From Azolla caroliniana (Eukaryota; Polypodiophyta), in the NCBI GenBank assembly GCA_043228905.1, contig JBHGNT010000006.1, positions 20,770,001 to 20,834,000 on the forward strand: DNA of 64,000 bases. The letters are read 5' to 3'. The notes under the pieces were generated by a model. It was not told the origin of the DNA, did not search any database, and saw only the letters and a list, made by a program, of their open reading frames with translations. This document shows positions 30,130 to 43,017 of this stretch, one piece after another. Position numbers and translations under genes: made by a program. Each line of letters starts with the position of its first letter. Within the stretch, counting starts at the first letter, position 1.

Positions 30130-32574
30130 TATCTTTTCTTGAAAATATTTACTCTTTTCCCCACAATGGGTATGACCAACCTTGATCCGTCTAGCTCCGC
30201 AAGGTGGTACGCGGCATTATCGTTGGCACTTGCGAACTTTCTTGTTGTATTGTGTTGATTGTCAAGGCTGCTGTCGTAGACCAATACCCAATCTCCTTCT
30301 TCGATCTTCTTGGGATGCAGTCGATGCGTCTTGTCGAACCGAATTTTGTTCTTCACTTGGGCTACCTCCATCATCGTTCACGCTTTTTCTAGATCTTCAG
30401 GTCTTCTTTCAAGTTTCCTTATCCGTGCCGCTAATAACTCTTCTTGGCTCATCTCGTTCTCCCATGGTATCGCTACCCATGAGGTGATCGTCCTTTCGAT
30501 GGGCATTGCCGGCTTTTGTCCATACATAAGCTCCGTTGGCATATACCCTGTCACCGAGCTGTGTGTCGTTCTATCAGCCCACAAGGCATAGGGCAATAGT
30601 CATGGCCAATTCCCGACTCGACTGTTGCATGCTCGTACGATGGCTTTGACGATAGGTCCATGCCCTCCCTCTATCTTCCCATTCACTTTTGGATTGTAGG
30701 CAGTCGCGAGGGAGAGCTTCATGCCTAGTCATTCGAAAAGCTCCATTGCTTCGTGTGCATCCAACTCCCCTCGGTCGGCGACTATCTTTCCCACACATCC
30801 GTATCGGCAGACAACCTCTTCGAGTAGAAATTTGCAAACAACCGATGTCGTCTTATTTGTCAAGGCCCTTCCTTCCACTTGATTTGTCAAGTCTTCTCTT
30901 GCCAGAGCTAAGTACTTCATTTGTCCCACTCCCATTGGCATTGAGACCAGATCCACCATCCATTTGAAGTGTATGGTGAGCGGGTATGTCGGTCGTAGCT
31001 CATCACGATGACGTATATTCGAATGTACTTGGCATGTTTCGCATGTGGACACGAAATTGAGTACATCTTTGTACATTCTTGGCCCTAGTACTTCTCCTTC
31101 AACTTCTCGAACGTCACCCATGTTCCTCTATGACCTGGCCAGGCACTCTTGTGGAATTCGGTCATTAGCGTCACTTGCTCTTCTTTCTTCACCACCACTG
31201 GATGTGGTATTCCTGTCCTTCTTTTTGGGTGTCGCCAAAGGAATTCTCCCTTCAAGAAGTATTGGTAAGCTTTCTTCTGGATTCATAGGGCTTCCTCCTT
31301 CGTCAACGAAGCATATCGTCATTGTTCTTAGGAATCTTCCGATTAGTAACCACTCCCCTTCCGATTACTCTTCCTCATTGAAGGCGTGGAGGTTTAGTGT
31401 GCCCTTGTCTTCCGCCGATAGTAGAGCCATATTGAAGAAGTCGAGGGTGACGTCTTCATCTCTCGAAACCATGTCACCTTCATTCTCAAATCTTGCCCTC
31501 GACAGCATGTCAGCCACAACGTTCTTCTTCCCTTCAATATGGCGGATCTCTGGGTTTAAAGACTTCATATAGGTGATCCACCTTAGCATAGCTAGATCTC
31601 GTGTCGCACATCCTGAGATCATCCTGAGGATTGGGAGACAATCTGTCTCAATTATTACTTCCGACCCGATTAGGTAGTCTTTGTTCATCTTCACTGCCGA
31701 CACAATACCCCAAAGTTCCCACTTGACTTGGGCGTATCTTTGTTGTCGTTCACTGAGAACCTTTGCTCCGAACCGGATGGCATATTGTGCATTATCATCT
31801 CCTTCTTGGTTGGTGACCCACCCGATTCTGGTTGGGCTCGTATCTACAGTCACATAAAACGGCTTCCCTTCGGTATAGTCAACCTTTCTTAGTGCTGGAG
31901 CTTCAAGAAGTAGTTTCTTCAATCTTCGCATCGCGTTGGTGTGCTTGTCTCGCCATTCGAACTTCATTCTTTTCTTTAGCAATCTATATAAAGGTTGGAC
32001 GACATGAGCGTAGTGTGGAATCCAGACATGATAAAACGTGCATGCTCCAAGGAACCTTCGAACCTCTGTTTGGTTTACGCATTCTTCTTTCATGTCCTGG
32101 ATCGCGTTCACCTTGGATGGTGAAGGCTTCCAGCCATATGCTCCACACAAGTGACCTACCACCAAGATCTCTGGGCGACCTACCACCAAGATCTCTGGTT
32201 GCCTGAATACAAATTTTTCTCCCGAAAATGTCAAATTCGCATCTTCGAGCCTTTGAAGCACCTTCTCGCAATCTTTCATATGATCCGCAACGAACTTCCT
32301 ACACCCTTCCTTATCTTTCGATTCATCTTTCTCCTTATCCGAACATCCTTTTATCGGAATATCATCCAAGAATGGCATCGTGATGTTCGAGATGCAATCC
32401 TTCAAGAACTTGTTCATGGCATTCACCATATGAGCCATCGAGTTCGTTGCACCTTGAGGTAAGGTACACATCCGCATGAGCCCGATCAGAGTCCTCATGG
32501 TCGTAATGTCACGACTGTCGATTGCCAACTGGAATTGGTCATATCCGGAGTAGAGATCGCCAATGGAGTAGATG
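30130..32574 (-). pseudogene. Pol C-terminal part of C: RT, RNase H, integrase
   Basis: RT with FLDDIPIKG and RNase H (VDTSP, KWELWG, ETDCLPIL) are open over 31365-32528. Integrase follows in broken frames: the zinc-finger CETC pair near 31030 and the core at 30729-31121 with DLVSMP and VADRGELD, then the ERRPEDLEKA region (30378-30596) and the C-terminal end (30129-30374). Stops occur for example at about 31365, 30729 and 30378. A 24-bp tandem copy near 32155-32210 doubles an ILVVG segment. The part is cut at 32574 by D. Confidence 0.88.
32570..32574. repeat. Target duplication of D, left copy (AGATG)
   Basis: AGATG at 32570-32574 and AGATG at 37834-37838 flank D exactly: a 5-bp duplication, unlike the 4-bp ones of the TGTCG superfamily. 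Confidence 0.9.
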
Positions 32575-33029
32575 TATTAGAGATCTAGGTACTAAAGTAA
32601 GCTTAAGATAAGGATAAACTAATGATAGATAGAAAGGAGAAAGAGAAAGAAGGGTGTTGATCCACCCGACCACCCCCGAGCGAAGGGATCGAGACAGACT
32701 CAAGCCTCAATTGGCGTCCCATACCACCGCCGTGGTGTCGAGTCGTACCTGGTGCTGGAGCGCTCGCTACAAGAGTTGACCCTCCACAAGAGCAGAGTCT
32801 CGATGTAGTCAAAAGATGATCAAATGAAGGTAGCTAGGCCTCTTATTTATAGCGATACCCAAGGCCCCCAGGCAAGTTCACACTTGACCTAATGGGTTGT
32901 CTCAATCCCGAGTATTTAAAGTAATCCTCCCCTTCTTTACACTCTCGTTTAACCCTCACACTTATCCACGTGTATAGAATACTACGGTAAATTCTCACCA
33001 CGGGATATTAAATGGTCATGCCCGTAACA
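32575..33029 (-). repeat. 3' LTR of D (455 bp)
   Basis: On the minus strand it starts TGTTACGGGC at 33029 and ends CTCTAATA at 32575. The TATA-like TATAAATA lies at about 32851-32858. Confidence 0.92.
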
Positions 33030-33039
33030 TACTCCCCTT

Positions 33040-34500
33040 CTTTAAAACATTGCACTCTTGCAATGGAAAGTTAGGGAAGTTTGTTCTTAGAGTATTCTCG
33101 CGTTCCCATGTGGCATCTTTGATAGATTTGTCCATCCATTTTATTTTAAATTCTCGGATTTCTTTAGTACGTAACTTTTTTGTTTTAACATCGAGAATTC
33201 TTTCTAGTAAATGTGGTTTCGAAGATACATCTTCAGAAGTAACCAGAGTTTCAGTTGTAACTGTATTGTCGCCAGAACCTAGAAGTTCTTTTAGACAACT
33301 GACATGGAAGACTGGATGTATTCCAACACCATCGGGAAGAGCGAGACGATAAGCTGATGACCCAATGCGTTTGAGGACTGTAAAAGGTCCACAAAACCGT
33401 GGGGCTAACTTAGCGCACTTACCCGTAGACAATGTCTTAGAATTGTGAGGTACACGTAAAAATACCTTCTGTCCAGGTTGAATACACGAGGTTGCCTATG
33501 ATGGTCCGCATAAAAACGCGCTCTACCTTGAGCTGTTTTTATATTATCTCGTGCAATATGCAACATATCTTGCATATCCCGAAGAAAGTTTTGCGTACTT
33601 CGCAACTCATCATGATGTATATTAACATCAATCGGGGCTCGTGGCTGAAAACCATACATCAACATAAAAGGACTATATCCCGTCGATGTATGCTTGGAGC
33701 TGTTATAAGCAAACTCCAAAATTGGGAGATAACGTTCCCATTTTGTTGGTTTTGCACCAACGTATGCTCGAAGCATGTCCTCAATAATTTGATTTACTCG
33801 TTCTGTCTATCCATCGGATTGAGGATGATCCGTGGAGCTCATGCTCAACGTAGTTTCTAACTTCTTAAAGACTTGCGTCCAGAAGTCACTAGTAAACTTT
33901 GGATCTCGATCACTCACGATATCCATCGGTAACCCATAAAAACGAAATAATTCGTCAACGAATTGGTAAGCCAATTCAGGAGTTGTTACCATGGTTTTAG
34001 TAGCAATAAATCTAGCCATTTTAGTTAGTCGATCAACCACAACCCAGATGACATCATGGCCATTTTAGTTGGTCTGTCAACCACAACCTAGATGGCATCA
34101 AGAACTTTTTGGGTGCGAGGAAGGCTAACAATAAAATCCATGGATATACTTTCCCACTTATTATTGGGAATGTCCAAGGGATGTAAAAGTCCTGCGGCTT
34201 TAAGTCGCTCGGCTTTGTTAACCTGACACTGGTGACATTTAGTCACATAGCTATGTATGTCAGGACGCATCTTAGGCCAATAAAATTGAGTGGAGATGAG
34301 AACGAGTGTACGATGTATTCCAGGGTGCCCTGCTGAGGGTGCATCATGGCATTAAAAAAGAATCCTCTTTTTGACCTCGGGTAAATCTGGAACACAAACC
34401 TTCCCATTACGGTAGAGAAAACCGTTAGCAATGTGGAAGTATTCCTTCAAGGATGTGGTGGTGTCTGTTCCAGACTCAACTCTTGCCCAATATTTTGCAA
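33040..34500 (-). pseudogene. Integrase and chromodomain of D
   Basis: The zinc-finger pair CHQCQVN (near 34220), MDFIVSLPR (about 34140), VSDRDPKF (about 33905) and the TERVNQ segment (about 33795) give the integrase core; Asp, Asp and Glu are kept. A TAG at about 33807 replaces the Gln just before TER. Near 34020-34100 a short tandem copy doubles the VVDRLTKMA segment. The C-terminal part has GPFTVLKRIG and a chromodomain-like LLERILDV...FKIKW...ATWE (about 33090-33220). Confidence 0.85.
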
Positions 34501-35796
34501 AATAACTATCATCAGGATACTTTCCTCGAAGGTGATCCTAAAGATCTGATGTTATTTCAGTGAAGCTAAGCATGTTAACTTCACGGATGCGACTTAGTGC
34601 ATCAGCGACAATGTTCATGGAGCCTTTACGATATCGTATGGAAAAATCAAAGTCTTGGATGAGATCAGCCTATCGTGCCTCACGACCTTTGAGGTCTTGT
34701 TGGTCACAAAAATATTTCAAGGACTCATGGTCCGTAGTTACCACAAAGCGATTTCCATAAAGATAATGGCGCCATGTTTTGAGTGCATGTATAACTGCAA
34801 ATAATTCATTTTCTTGAACGGTATACCGACATTGAGCAGAATCAAGTTTCTTACTCTCGAATGCTATTGGTTTACCATCTTGATACCAGACAACACCTAT
34901 AGCATAATTGCTTGCATCGGTTTCAACCTCAAAAGGTTTTGAAGGATCTCGTAAAAGAAGTGAAGGAGCCTTGCAAACCAGGTCCTTGAGTTCCTTAAAG
35001 CCGAGGTCTAGTGTAGCATTCCACACAATAGGTTTTGTAGACTTACGCGTTTGACCTTTTAAAAGATCAGTAAATGACATCGTCAATTGGGAGTATTTAC
35101 GAAGAGACTTTCGCAAAAACCCGATAAAACCAAAGAATGATCGAACTTCTCGAATAAAATCCGAAGAGTGGGCCAAAGCTTGATTTTCTCAATGCGAGAA
35201 GGATCAATTTCAACTTCTCGTTCGGTTATGAGATGTCCTAGATAAGTAATTGATTTCTTGAAGAACTCACATTTTGAGATCTTCACATAAAATTGTTTGT
35301 CACGCAATGTTTGTAAAACAAAGCGGACATGTCTAGCATGTTCTTTTAATGTACAGCTATAAACTAAAATATCATCGAAGAAAATAACGACAAATTTTCC
35401 AAGTTGTTCTCAGAAAATGTCATTCATTTCTTGTTGAAAAGTAGTTGGAGCATTGGTCAAATCAAAAGGCATAACCAAAAACTCGTAATGGCCATAGCGC
35501 ATACGAAATACCGTTTTAGGAACATCGTCCTCACTTATTCGTATTTGATGGTAGCCAGTATGGAGATCAAGTTTCGTAAAATACCGAGCTCCCTAGAGAC
35601 GGTCAATTAGATCATTAGCCCGGGGCAATGGGTACGAATTCTTGATCGTCACTTTATTCAAGCGTCGGTAATTAATACACATACGCCATGTGCCCTCTTT
35701 CTTTTTTACCAAGAGAACTAGTGCACCCCATGGAGATTTACTATAACGTATGTAACCCATTCGTAAATAGTCCTTGAGTTGCTTAGATACCTCGGA
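34501..35796 (-). pseudogene. RT C-terminal half and RNase H of D
   Basis: The catalytic box FFDDILVYS is near 35355-35385. RNase H motifs VETDAS (about 34915), QENELFAVIHAL (about 34800) and TTDHESL (about 34725) follow. A stop near 35412 and frameshifts near 35180 break the frame. Confidence 0.85.
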
Positions 35797-36481
35797 TCAA
35801 CTTAAGCGATAAGGAGGTATACTTATGGGTGCAACACCAGGTACAATATCTATATGATGGTCTATATTACGTTTAGGAGGTAAGCCATTTGGTAGTTCAC
35901 TCAGAAAAACATCACGAAAATCATTTAAGATTTCATCAAGTTGTTGTTCAAAATATGTTAATTGAACCGAGACATTATCGATATTGTAAACGTGAATGTC
36001 CGGATCAAGTACACAATAAAATAGAGTAGAACAAGACAACTTGGAAATTGATGGATACGAGGAAACAATCGAGAGGGATTGTTTTTTTACACATTGAATA
36101 AAATGAGTACAATCGTTCAGTACAAATGTAATTGAATGATGAACCCAATCAATAGATAAAGAAGAGTTTTTATTATAAAACCAGGGATAATCCAGTATTA
36201 CATCGGTGGTACAAAGATTCATTACATGGAAATCTACTTCCTCTATATAAGTATCAATAGAAATTCCTAATGAATGAATCACCCCGTTGATGTATTGTAC
36301 TCTTCCATTAGCCAAGTGCACCGTGTAGGTGTGATCACATACGGTTGGTTGGATTCCCCATATCTGAACCAAACGATCATTCACAAAATTGTGTGAGCTT
36401 TCTGAATCAAATAAAAATTGTACGGGAGATCCATTGATATACCCGTTTGCACGTAGTAAATCATTGGGACCCAATACATAG
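35797..36481 (-). pseudogene. Protease and RT start of D
   Basis: The protease segment reads FLFDSESSHNFV (about 36400), where the family has D-S-G: Gly is replaced by Glu, one G to A change. It continues to the RT entry FLSELPNGLPP and the HHIDIVPG region, then stops near 35797. Confidence 0.8.
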
Positions 36482-37320
36482 TGAGGGAAAGAACATTGAC
36501 AATTACCTAAATGATGTGTATAGACCTGAAGGACATTAGGAATCTGACCTTTTGGTCTGCATCTTTAGCTTTGTTGTCGTGCTCTTTCCATTGGAGCTTT
36601 CGACATTGATCTTTTGTATGACCCTTCTTTTTGCAGAATACACAAAAAGGATGTTGTCGCTTACAATCGCGATCCATGAATTCGTCGGGTGTCTTGTGTT
36701 TCCCAACGATTTGCGACTGCTTAGTCCTGGGTGTTTTGTTAGGTTTGTTGTGGTCCTTCTTCGAAGTGCGTTGATAGCGAAGAACTATTTCAACGGCCTC
36801 TTCGAAGGATTTTGGATCCTTATCGTGCACTATCCAGTGATAGTCCGAATTGGGGATGCCATTGACAAAACAAGCTATCAACCAATTGTCCCCTTCTAGA
36901 CCCGATTTTTAGATTTGGGTTCTAGCATGGTGAACAGTCTTCTAGCGAGGAAAATTTCCTGCTAGAGAGGTTCATTAAAGCTTGTGCTGCCTCGGTTTGA
37001 GAGGGAGGTTGCAGAAATTGGCCCTTAAAAACCGTGACAAAATCTGTCCAGGTATCGGGTAATTTCCCCATAGTACGGAGCCCACGCCACCAGGCGGCGC
37101 CCTTACCCCCGAGTTCTCGGCCGACATATGCAATCTTCGTACTATCTGGCATGAGATAGAGCTCAAAATGAGACTCCCATCATCCCAGCCATGTGTAGAT
37201 TGCTTCTTCGGTTCTTTCCTTTTTGTCTCCCGTAAATGGCTTAACGACAAATGATGGTTCACCTTGTTGCTCATCAGGTCTATTAGTCTCACATTGTAGA
37301 CTACACATCAATCAATCACC
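36482..37320 (-). pseudogene. Gag of D
   Basis: The gypsy capsid domain is at about 36930-37190 (ESHFELYLMPDSTKIAYVG, GKGAAWWRGL, FVTVFKGQFLQP). The zinc knuckle CVFCKKKGHTKDQC near 36610 is intact (CX2CX4HX4C). At least three frame breaks separate the parts. Confidence 0.85.
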
Positions 37321-37364
37321 ATCAATCAAAAGACAAAAGACAAACAAAGAAACATTAGTACATA

Positions 37365-37376
37365 GCTCTAATACCA
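37365..37376 (-). other. Primer-binding site of D (tRNA-iMet-like)
   Basis: TGGTATTAGAGC on the minus strand, two nt after the 5' LTR. It is one transition from TGGTATCAGAGC, the complement of the plant initiator tRNA-Met 3' end. Confidence 0.8.
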
Positions 37377-37378
37377 AA

Positions 37379-37833
37379 TATTAGAGATCTAGGTACTAAA
37401 GTAAGCTTAAGATAAAGATAAACTAATGATAGATAGAAAGGAGAAAGAGAAAGAAGGGTGCCGATCCACCCGACCACCCCCGAGCGAAGGGATCGAGACG
37501 GACTCGAGCGTCAATCGGCGTCCCATACCACCGTCGTGGCGTCGAGTCGTACCTAGTGCTGGCGCGCTCGCTACAAGAGTTGACCCTCCACAAGAGCAGA
37601 GTCTCGATGTACTCAAAAGATGATCAAATGAGGGTAGCTAGGCCTCTTATTTATAGCGATACCCAAGGCCCCCAGGCAAGTTCACACTTGACCTAATGGG
37701 TTGTCTCAATCCCGAGGATTTAAAGTAATCCTCCCCTTCTTTACACTCTCGTTTAACCCTCACACTTATCCACGTGTATAGAATACTACAGTAAATTCTC
37801 ACCACGGGATATTAAATGGTCATGCCCGTAACA
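37379..37833 (-). repeat. 5' LTR of D (455 bp)
   Basis: Same length as 32575-33029. About fifteen differences by eye, mostly transitions. Confidence 0.92.
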
Positions 37834-38603
37834 AGATGGACCGGCCTGCAAACGCTTCGGCAAATTTGTCGACGCTCGGACCGATTCCAGTATTTTGAAT
37901 TGTCACCTTGTTGATGGGTTGAAGATCTTGGATGAATCACAATGATCCACTCTTCTTCAGCACCGTGAACCACATATTAGAATAGGGAGCATTCTACTGT
38001 TCCAAAATTCCCATATCCACCTTCTCATTTAAGAGCTCGATCAGCTTCGGAAGGTGTGCTCTCGGAACCGGTATCGGTTTCAAATTCCAAGGCACGTGCG
38101 ACACCGTGAAGATTACCATCGGCTCTATTGTCCTTGGATCAACACATTCGATTTCTTGTGGGAAAAATGCGAAAACCTTCCCATGTCTCCCAAGCATGTA
38201 GCGAAACATTCGCTCCTCTTCAGGGAGGAGAAAATCCTCGCTTCCAACTTGTAGCTTCCCTTTCGTCTCTTCGGTGAATACATGACCTATTGCCTTTGGA
38301 TCTCTTAAGCTTGGATCGTTAGCGACTTCCTTCATCTTTTGCCAGCTATCTTTGGGTAGCGGAACCGCAACTGGCTTGATCTTCTATCCACCGTTTTATA
38401 TTTGTGTTGATGTCAGCTTCCTTCATCAAGATGCTTCGATGATATTCATTGATGGAGTTAACCGAAATCACGTGTCGATCGTGAAGATAGCTCAAGTCCA
38501 CGACGTCCTCGATTTCACCGATGGTGTTGTTAAATGAGGCTTCTTCCATAATATGAGTCATGAATTCTTCTTCTAAATCTATTATGTTTTCTTCTTTCAG
38601 CAT
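37834..38603 (-). pseudogene. Pol N-terminal part of C
   Basis: Linker and RT start: EVANDPSLRDPKAIGHVF, MFRYMLGRHGKVFAF, VDPRTIEPMVIFTV and RAHLPKL, matching F's pol residues about 110-225. A stop separates 37994-38335 from 38346-38603. It is cut on the left by D. Confidence 0.8.
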
Positions 38604-38835
38604 CTTCTCGAAGTCTTGTATCCGATGCTTGTCCTTCTTGTCAGGTAGTACTAGTTTACATGCACCACTAGGTGTGACACATGTTGCTTCTCCTCACAAT
38701 CCACACACTCTACCTTCTTGTGGGGACTTGTGATTGCTCGGACTATTTGTGCCCCATGTTTCAATAGTTCGGTCTAAAAATCTGAGGATTCGCCTCCAAG
38801 ACTATCTCGATTTCTTTCATGATTAGCTCGCACCG
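38604..38835 (-). pseudogene. Gag-pol junction of C, decayed
   Basis: This lies where F has the end of gag-protease and the start of pol. Frames are broken and I could not find the TTTTTAG stop context of F, B and G. Confidence 0.4.
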
Positions 38836-39340
38836 TTAGAAATGGAACAGATCTTTGATTGTCAAGACTCTTGATTCACGCGAAGGCTGCTCCATTATTG
38901 AACACCTTGGTCTCCATCCGGGATGATGTGATATATGGTTGACCCAGGATGACAGGATGCAAAGCCGATTCTTGCACGAAGAAGTGTTGATCCATCTCCA
39001 CATCCCCAATCGTGACTTTAACATTGGGACAACCTCCGTACAAGTCCTTCGTGGCCTTCGTTGCCGCTTGAATCTTCTATCCGTGGTTTGTATTAATCGG
39101 CCATCTTCCCTTTTTGTAGACCTTAGTTGACATGAGGTTAATCTCTGAACCATGGTCAATCAAAGCTACCACAGTCTCTTTCTTCTCCCCGATCTTCACC
39201 GACGTCTCCGTTGTCTCTCTTGCCCAATGAGGCCGAGAGTAATGGTTGTCCGCCATCACTTCTTCTTCTTTCTCCTCTTCTGATCTTGCCATAGTTATGG
39301 AACTTGTTTTCATCTCCTCTTCATCCGCTTGTTGCCTCTT
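38836..39340 (-). pseudogene. Protease of C
   Basis: The motif ALIDHGSEINLMS (about 39150) keeps the family's DHG active site, followed by KKGRWPINTNHG and the HPVILG-type block (about 38940) in another frame. Stops and frameshifts are present. Confidence 0.75.
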
Positions 39341-40161
39341 CTATTTAATCAAGTCCACGATAGTATCGTGGAACTCCTTCTTAGCGATCCCAAGTAGCTC
39401 TCTCAAAGTAAGGTCGACATGACTGTCTAAAACCTTTTCCAGAAGGACCTTCTGCAAGTCGGTTGTTTGTTCTATGTCCGACCTTAGCTTGTAAGTTGGC
39501 GCCGCTCGTTCATTTCCTTTCTTCACAGATTCATCGACTTCTATCCGAGAAGGTTGGCTCGATCCACCGGGCTTCATGCTTGTTTCTCCTATCTCTTTTC
39601 GTGGCATAGGTTGGGCTTGTCCTTGTCCTTCTTTCCCTGCATTCCTCGTATTGTGACGCTTTGATGTGCCATCTTCTTCACCGGTTCTTTTCCTCTTCTC
39701 TTCAACAAGAGCTTCATGGTTGTCACACACAACCTCCACAAAGCTCGTGTTATCGTCGACTGGATCCAACCATCTGGTAACTCGTCGCACATTCCGATCA
39801 GCAAGTTGTAGATCCTTCAAATCTATTTCGCCTTTCTTTTCGCACTCAAATACCGTTGGCCAAAACCCAACTCTCGGGTTGATCTTCTTTAGATTCTCTC
39901 TTCCAACTCGTATCCCGGCTGATGCGGCATAGTGCATGGCTTCTACATGCCTTGCATCTTCCTCTTCCACGATCTTTTTCAGCCCACCTCTTCCAAAGTT
40001 CACTCGTAGTGGCTTCCGGGTCTCACTTGAATGAATCATGTTGCTATCCAAATAGACGATGTTCTTGCGAATCGCATCTTGCAAGTCAGTGCACTCCCTT
40101 CGTGAGTGCTCGAAGTTGTCGCGCCACACACATCTATACGCTTTTTTTCCCTTGGGCCTGC
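39341..40161 (-). pseudogene. Gag C-terminal part of C
   Basis: Starts at a zinc-knuckle position with CVWRDNFEHSRREC, where the second Cys is Arg, and continues through HYAASAGIRVGREN, FWPTVFE and KVLLEKVLDSHVDLTLREL, the linker before the protease. It is one open frame of 262 codons at 39341-40129. It is cut on the right by E. Confidence 0.82.
40158..40161. repeat. Target duplication of E, left copy (CTGC)
   Basis: CTGC at 40158-40161 and CCGC at 47640-47643 flank E. They differ by one CpG-type transition, so the original target was probably CCGC. Confidence 0.75.
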
Positions 40162-40846
40162 TGTCGTGAAGAAAACCATCCCCAGGCGCAAACCGTGTAT
40201 AGCATGTGTGAACCGGCCCTTACACGTGGGCATGCCCCTTGTTGTATAGTAGATAGGTAGGCACAAAAGTCGAATCCTAGGTAGCAATATTCTATAGGGA
40301 GAATCGAGGAGTATCTCTGTCCGAAAGGATAGAGAATTAATGTGATGTAAATGGGTGAAAGGGCCTCCCTCCTTGAGCTATAAAAGAGAGGGAGACGGGG
40401 AGAGAAGGGAGGGCACTAGAGGGGAACGAAGTGCTGTCGGACTAGGACCGAGCTCTTCTTCTCTGTCGTTCTCCATAGCTTTCTTTTGCGCAGGTTCTTA
40501 GGAGGTTGATTCTGCTCCGTGGAACGCCTGTGTGCTTCTGGCAGAATCTCCATCTTGCTCCCCTGTGTGCGTAGGTGATCAGGCGTCGGCATCCATCTCG
40601 CCGACCTGATCGGCTGTAACCGTTCAAGTCGTCCGCATACATACAAATACATACATATTTTTTATATACATACGCTAGTGTTCTCAACTCGTGTCTCCTG
40701 TGTTGATTGGGCCGCATCCCCGTGCGCTTCTTTGTCTATACGTGTGTGAGCGTCTCTCTCTTTGTTCCTCTTTTCTCACCTATTCCTCAGTCCAAGACAC
40801 CAGTGGTCCCGCCTTGTTCTCCACGCACGCGCGTAGCAACTCGACA
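40162..40846 (+). repeat. 5' LTR of E (685 bp)
   Basis: Starts TGTCGTGAAG and ends CTCGACA. The TATA box GCTATAAAAG is at about 40378-40387. Confidence 0.93.
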
Positions 40847-40851
40847 TCTTT

Positions 40852-40868
40852 TGCTGAACCCGACGTGA
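40852..40868 (+). other. Primer-binding-site-like sequence of E
   Basis: TGCTGAACCCGACGTGA, 5 nt after the LTR, is one base from the site in C and F. The change hits the TGG that should pair with the tRNA CCA end. Confidence 0.65.
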
Positions 40869-40890
40869 ACAGGCGGCAGAGGCGTAGAAG

Positions 40891-43017
40891 ATGAGGGGGT
40901 TGGACCTCTTAGAAGCCATGGCTTCGGCTGTGGACCGTATAGTGAGTGCGCGCGAAGGCACCGGCGCCCTTGATAGGGCTTTCGAGGAGGTTGTCGGTAC
41001 GATCGGCCGGTTTAGTGGGAAGGATGCCACGAGCTACTTGGCGTCCTACCGGGTTGAGATGGTAATGAGGGACATTCCGGAAGAGAGGCGCCTAGCCGGA
41101 TTCCCTCGAGTGGCGATGTTGGGCATCTATACGGAGGTGCTCGAGGTACGGGCCAAGAGCCGGACTTGGGAGGAGTTCGAAGGTCGGCTCCTTGAAAAAT
41201 ACGGGCTTGAAGATGCGCTTCGACTTTCGAAGTGGGACTTCATGGAGTGGGTGGAGACCCCCGACAAAGGAAGGAACGCATCGGTGCTCCTCCGGGAGTT
41301 TGAGGAACGCTTCGCGCGCCTCTCGGTGCTTGACCGGACCATTCTGGACACAAGTCGTGTCCTATTGTTTGTTAAGTCAGTTGACGAGCGGGATCGAGAG
41401 CAAGTAGGCCTCCTATTGGAGACTGATGACGGGCTGACAGTCGACTGGGCCATGGTGAAGAGGGTCTGTGGCCGTTTCGACAAACGGCAGGAATGGGTTG
41501 ACAAAGGATCGACAAGGGCGGGCTCTGTCGCAACAAGGAAGCTCGAGCCAACACCACCAACGCAAAGGGAAGTGACCCGAGACTGGCTCGAGACCGGATC
41601 GGCTTCGACCGACATGGTCAAGGGCTCGCCCGGGGAAGCAGCTCTGGAGGAACTGACGCGGATGGTAAAGGATCTCCAGATCGCCCAGGCACGGAGGGAC
41701 GGTGGCGAACAGGCCCGTGACCGACGACCTCTGGCTAGAAACAAGTGCATGTGGTGTGACGCGGTTGGCCACATCCGGAAGGATTGCGGGGACTTCGCCG
41801 AGGCGATGAGAAGCAACGTGGTGTACCTGTGGAACAGTCAGGTGCACGCCAGCGAGACCCGAAGGCCCCTGGACCTGAACGTCGGGCGAGGAGGTATGAA
41901 AAGGCTGATGGAGGAGGTGGCGGCTCGTCACGCGGAGACCGTCCACTACTCGGCGTCAGCTGGTATTCGGGTCGGAGGTGGCGAGGCCCCGAAGACGAAC
42001 AAAGCGAGGTTCTGGCCGACGATTCTAGAAGGCCTCGTTGGCGCACGACTAAGGAAAGAAGAGGCGGACCGCGCGGAAAAACGGTTCCGGGAGGAAACCG
42101 GGTGGAGTGACCCGGTGGAAGAAAAGACGGGCTTCGTCGAAGCCGCTTGTCAAAACTACGAGGCTCTGGTGGAGGACAAGCGGGTAGGAAAAACCAGAGG
42201 GGCCGGGCCCTCACAACGATATGAAACTCGATTTGGGCAAAGGCGGAATGAGGCCGGTGTAATCGGCGCCTAGGATAATCCCAAGAAGGGCGGGTACCGG
42301 CTGGGCACAGAAATTGAAAGATCCATGGACCTGCGAAAGGTCCTAGAAGAACGAATCCTCGACAGTAAGGTGGAACTGTCGCTGAGGGAAGTGCTCGGGA
42401 TCGCCAAGAAGGAGTTCCACGACTCCATCGTAGACTTGGTGAAGAGGAAGAGGCTGTCGACGGAGACAGAACCGGAGAAGCCGGTGGAGGTGCGGACGAC
42501 GCACATAGAGGACATGGCGTTGGAAGACGAGTTGGCGGAGAGCCACTTTTCAAGGCTGCACTGGGCCAGAGTGACCACGGAGACCCCCGTGAAGATCAGA
42601 GATGTTCATGAACCGGTGGTGGCATTGGTGGACCACGGTTCAAAAATCAATTTGATGTCCATGGACTTCTACAAGAAAGGGAAATGGCCGATCAACACCA
42701 AGCACGGATGGAAAATACGGGCATCGACGCGTGCCACCGAAGAATTGCATGGAGCCTGCCCGAATGTACAAGTAAAGATCGGCGATGTCGAGATTGACCA
42801 ACACTTCTTCGTGCAGGAGACGTCCTCACATCCGGTTATACTAGGAGAACCGTACATCACGGCAGCACGGATGGAAACCAAGGTGCTGGACAACGGCTCG
42901 GCCTCTGCAAGGGTCAAGAGCCAGGATGGGCGTCACTCGCTCCAGTTCCTGACGGTGACACCGAACCATGAGCGGAACCGCGAGACCCTCGGGGGCGAAA
43001 GCCGAGAGGAATTTTAA
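40891..43017 (+). pseudogene. Gag-protease of E, one stop
   Basis: A 709-codon frame from ATG 40891 to TAA 43017, equal in length to F's. It has the zinc knuckle CMWCDAVGHIRKDC and the protease motif VDHGSKIN. The only break is TAG at 42271-42273, where the relatives have Gln, so one C to T change inactivated it. The stop context is TTTTAA rather than the TTTTTAG of F, B and G. Confidence 0.92.

Larger units (their letters stand above)
32575..37833 (-). mobile_element. Element D: chromodomain Ty3/gypsy
   Basis: Minus-strand element of 5259 bp: LTRs of 455 bp each (32575-33029 and 37379-37833), a tRNA-iMet-like primer site, gag, protease, RT-RNase H, integrase and chromodomain in the usual order, and a purine tract at 33030-33043. 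It is a canonical plant chromovirus type and unrelated to its host C. The LTRs are about 97% identical by eye. Its coding frames carry several stops. Confidence 0.93.
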
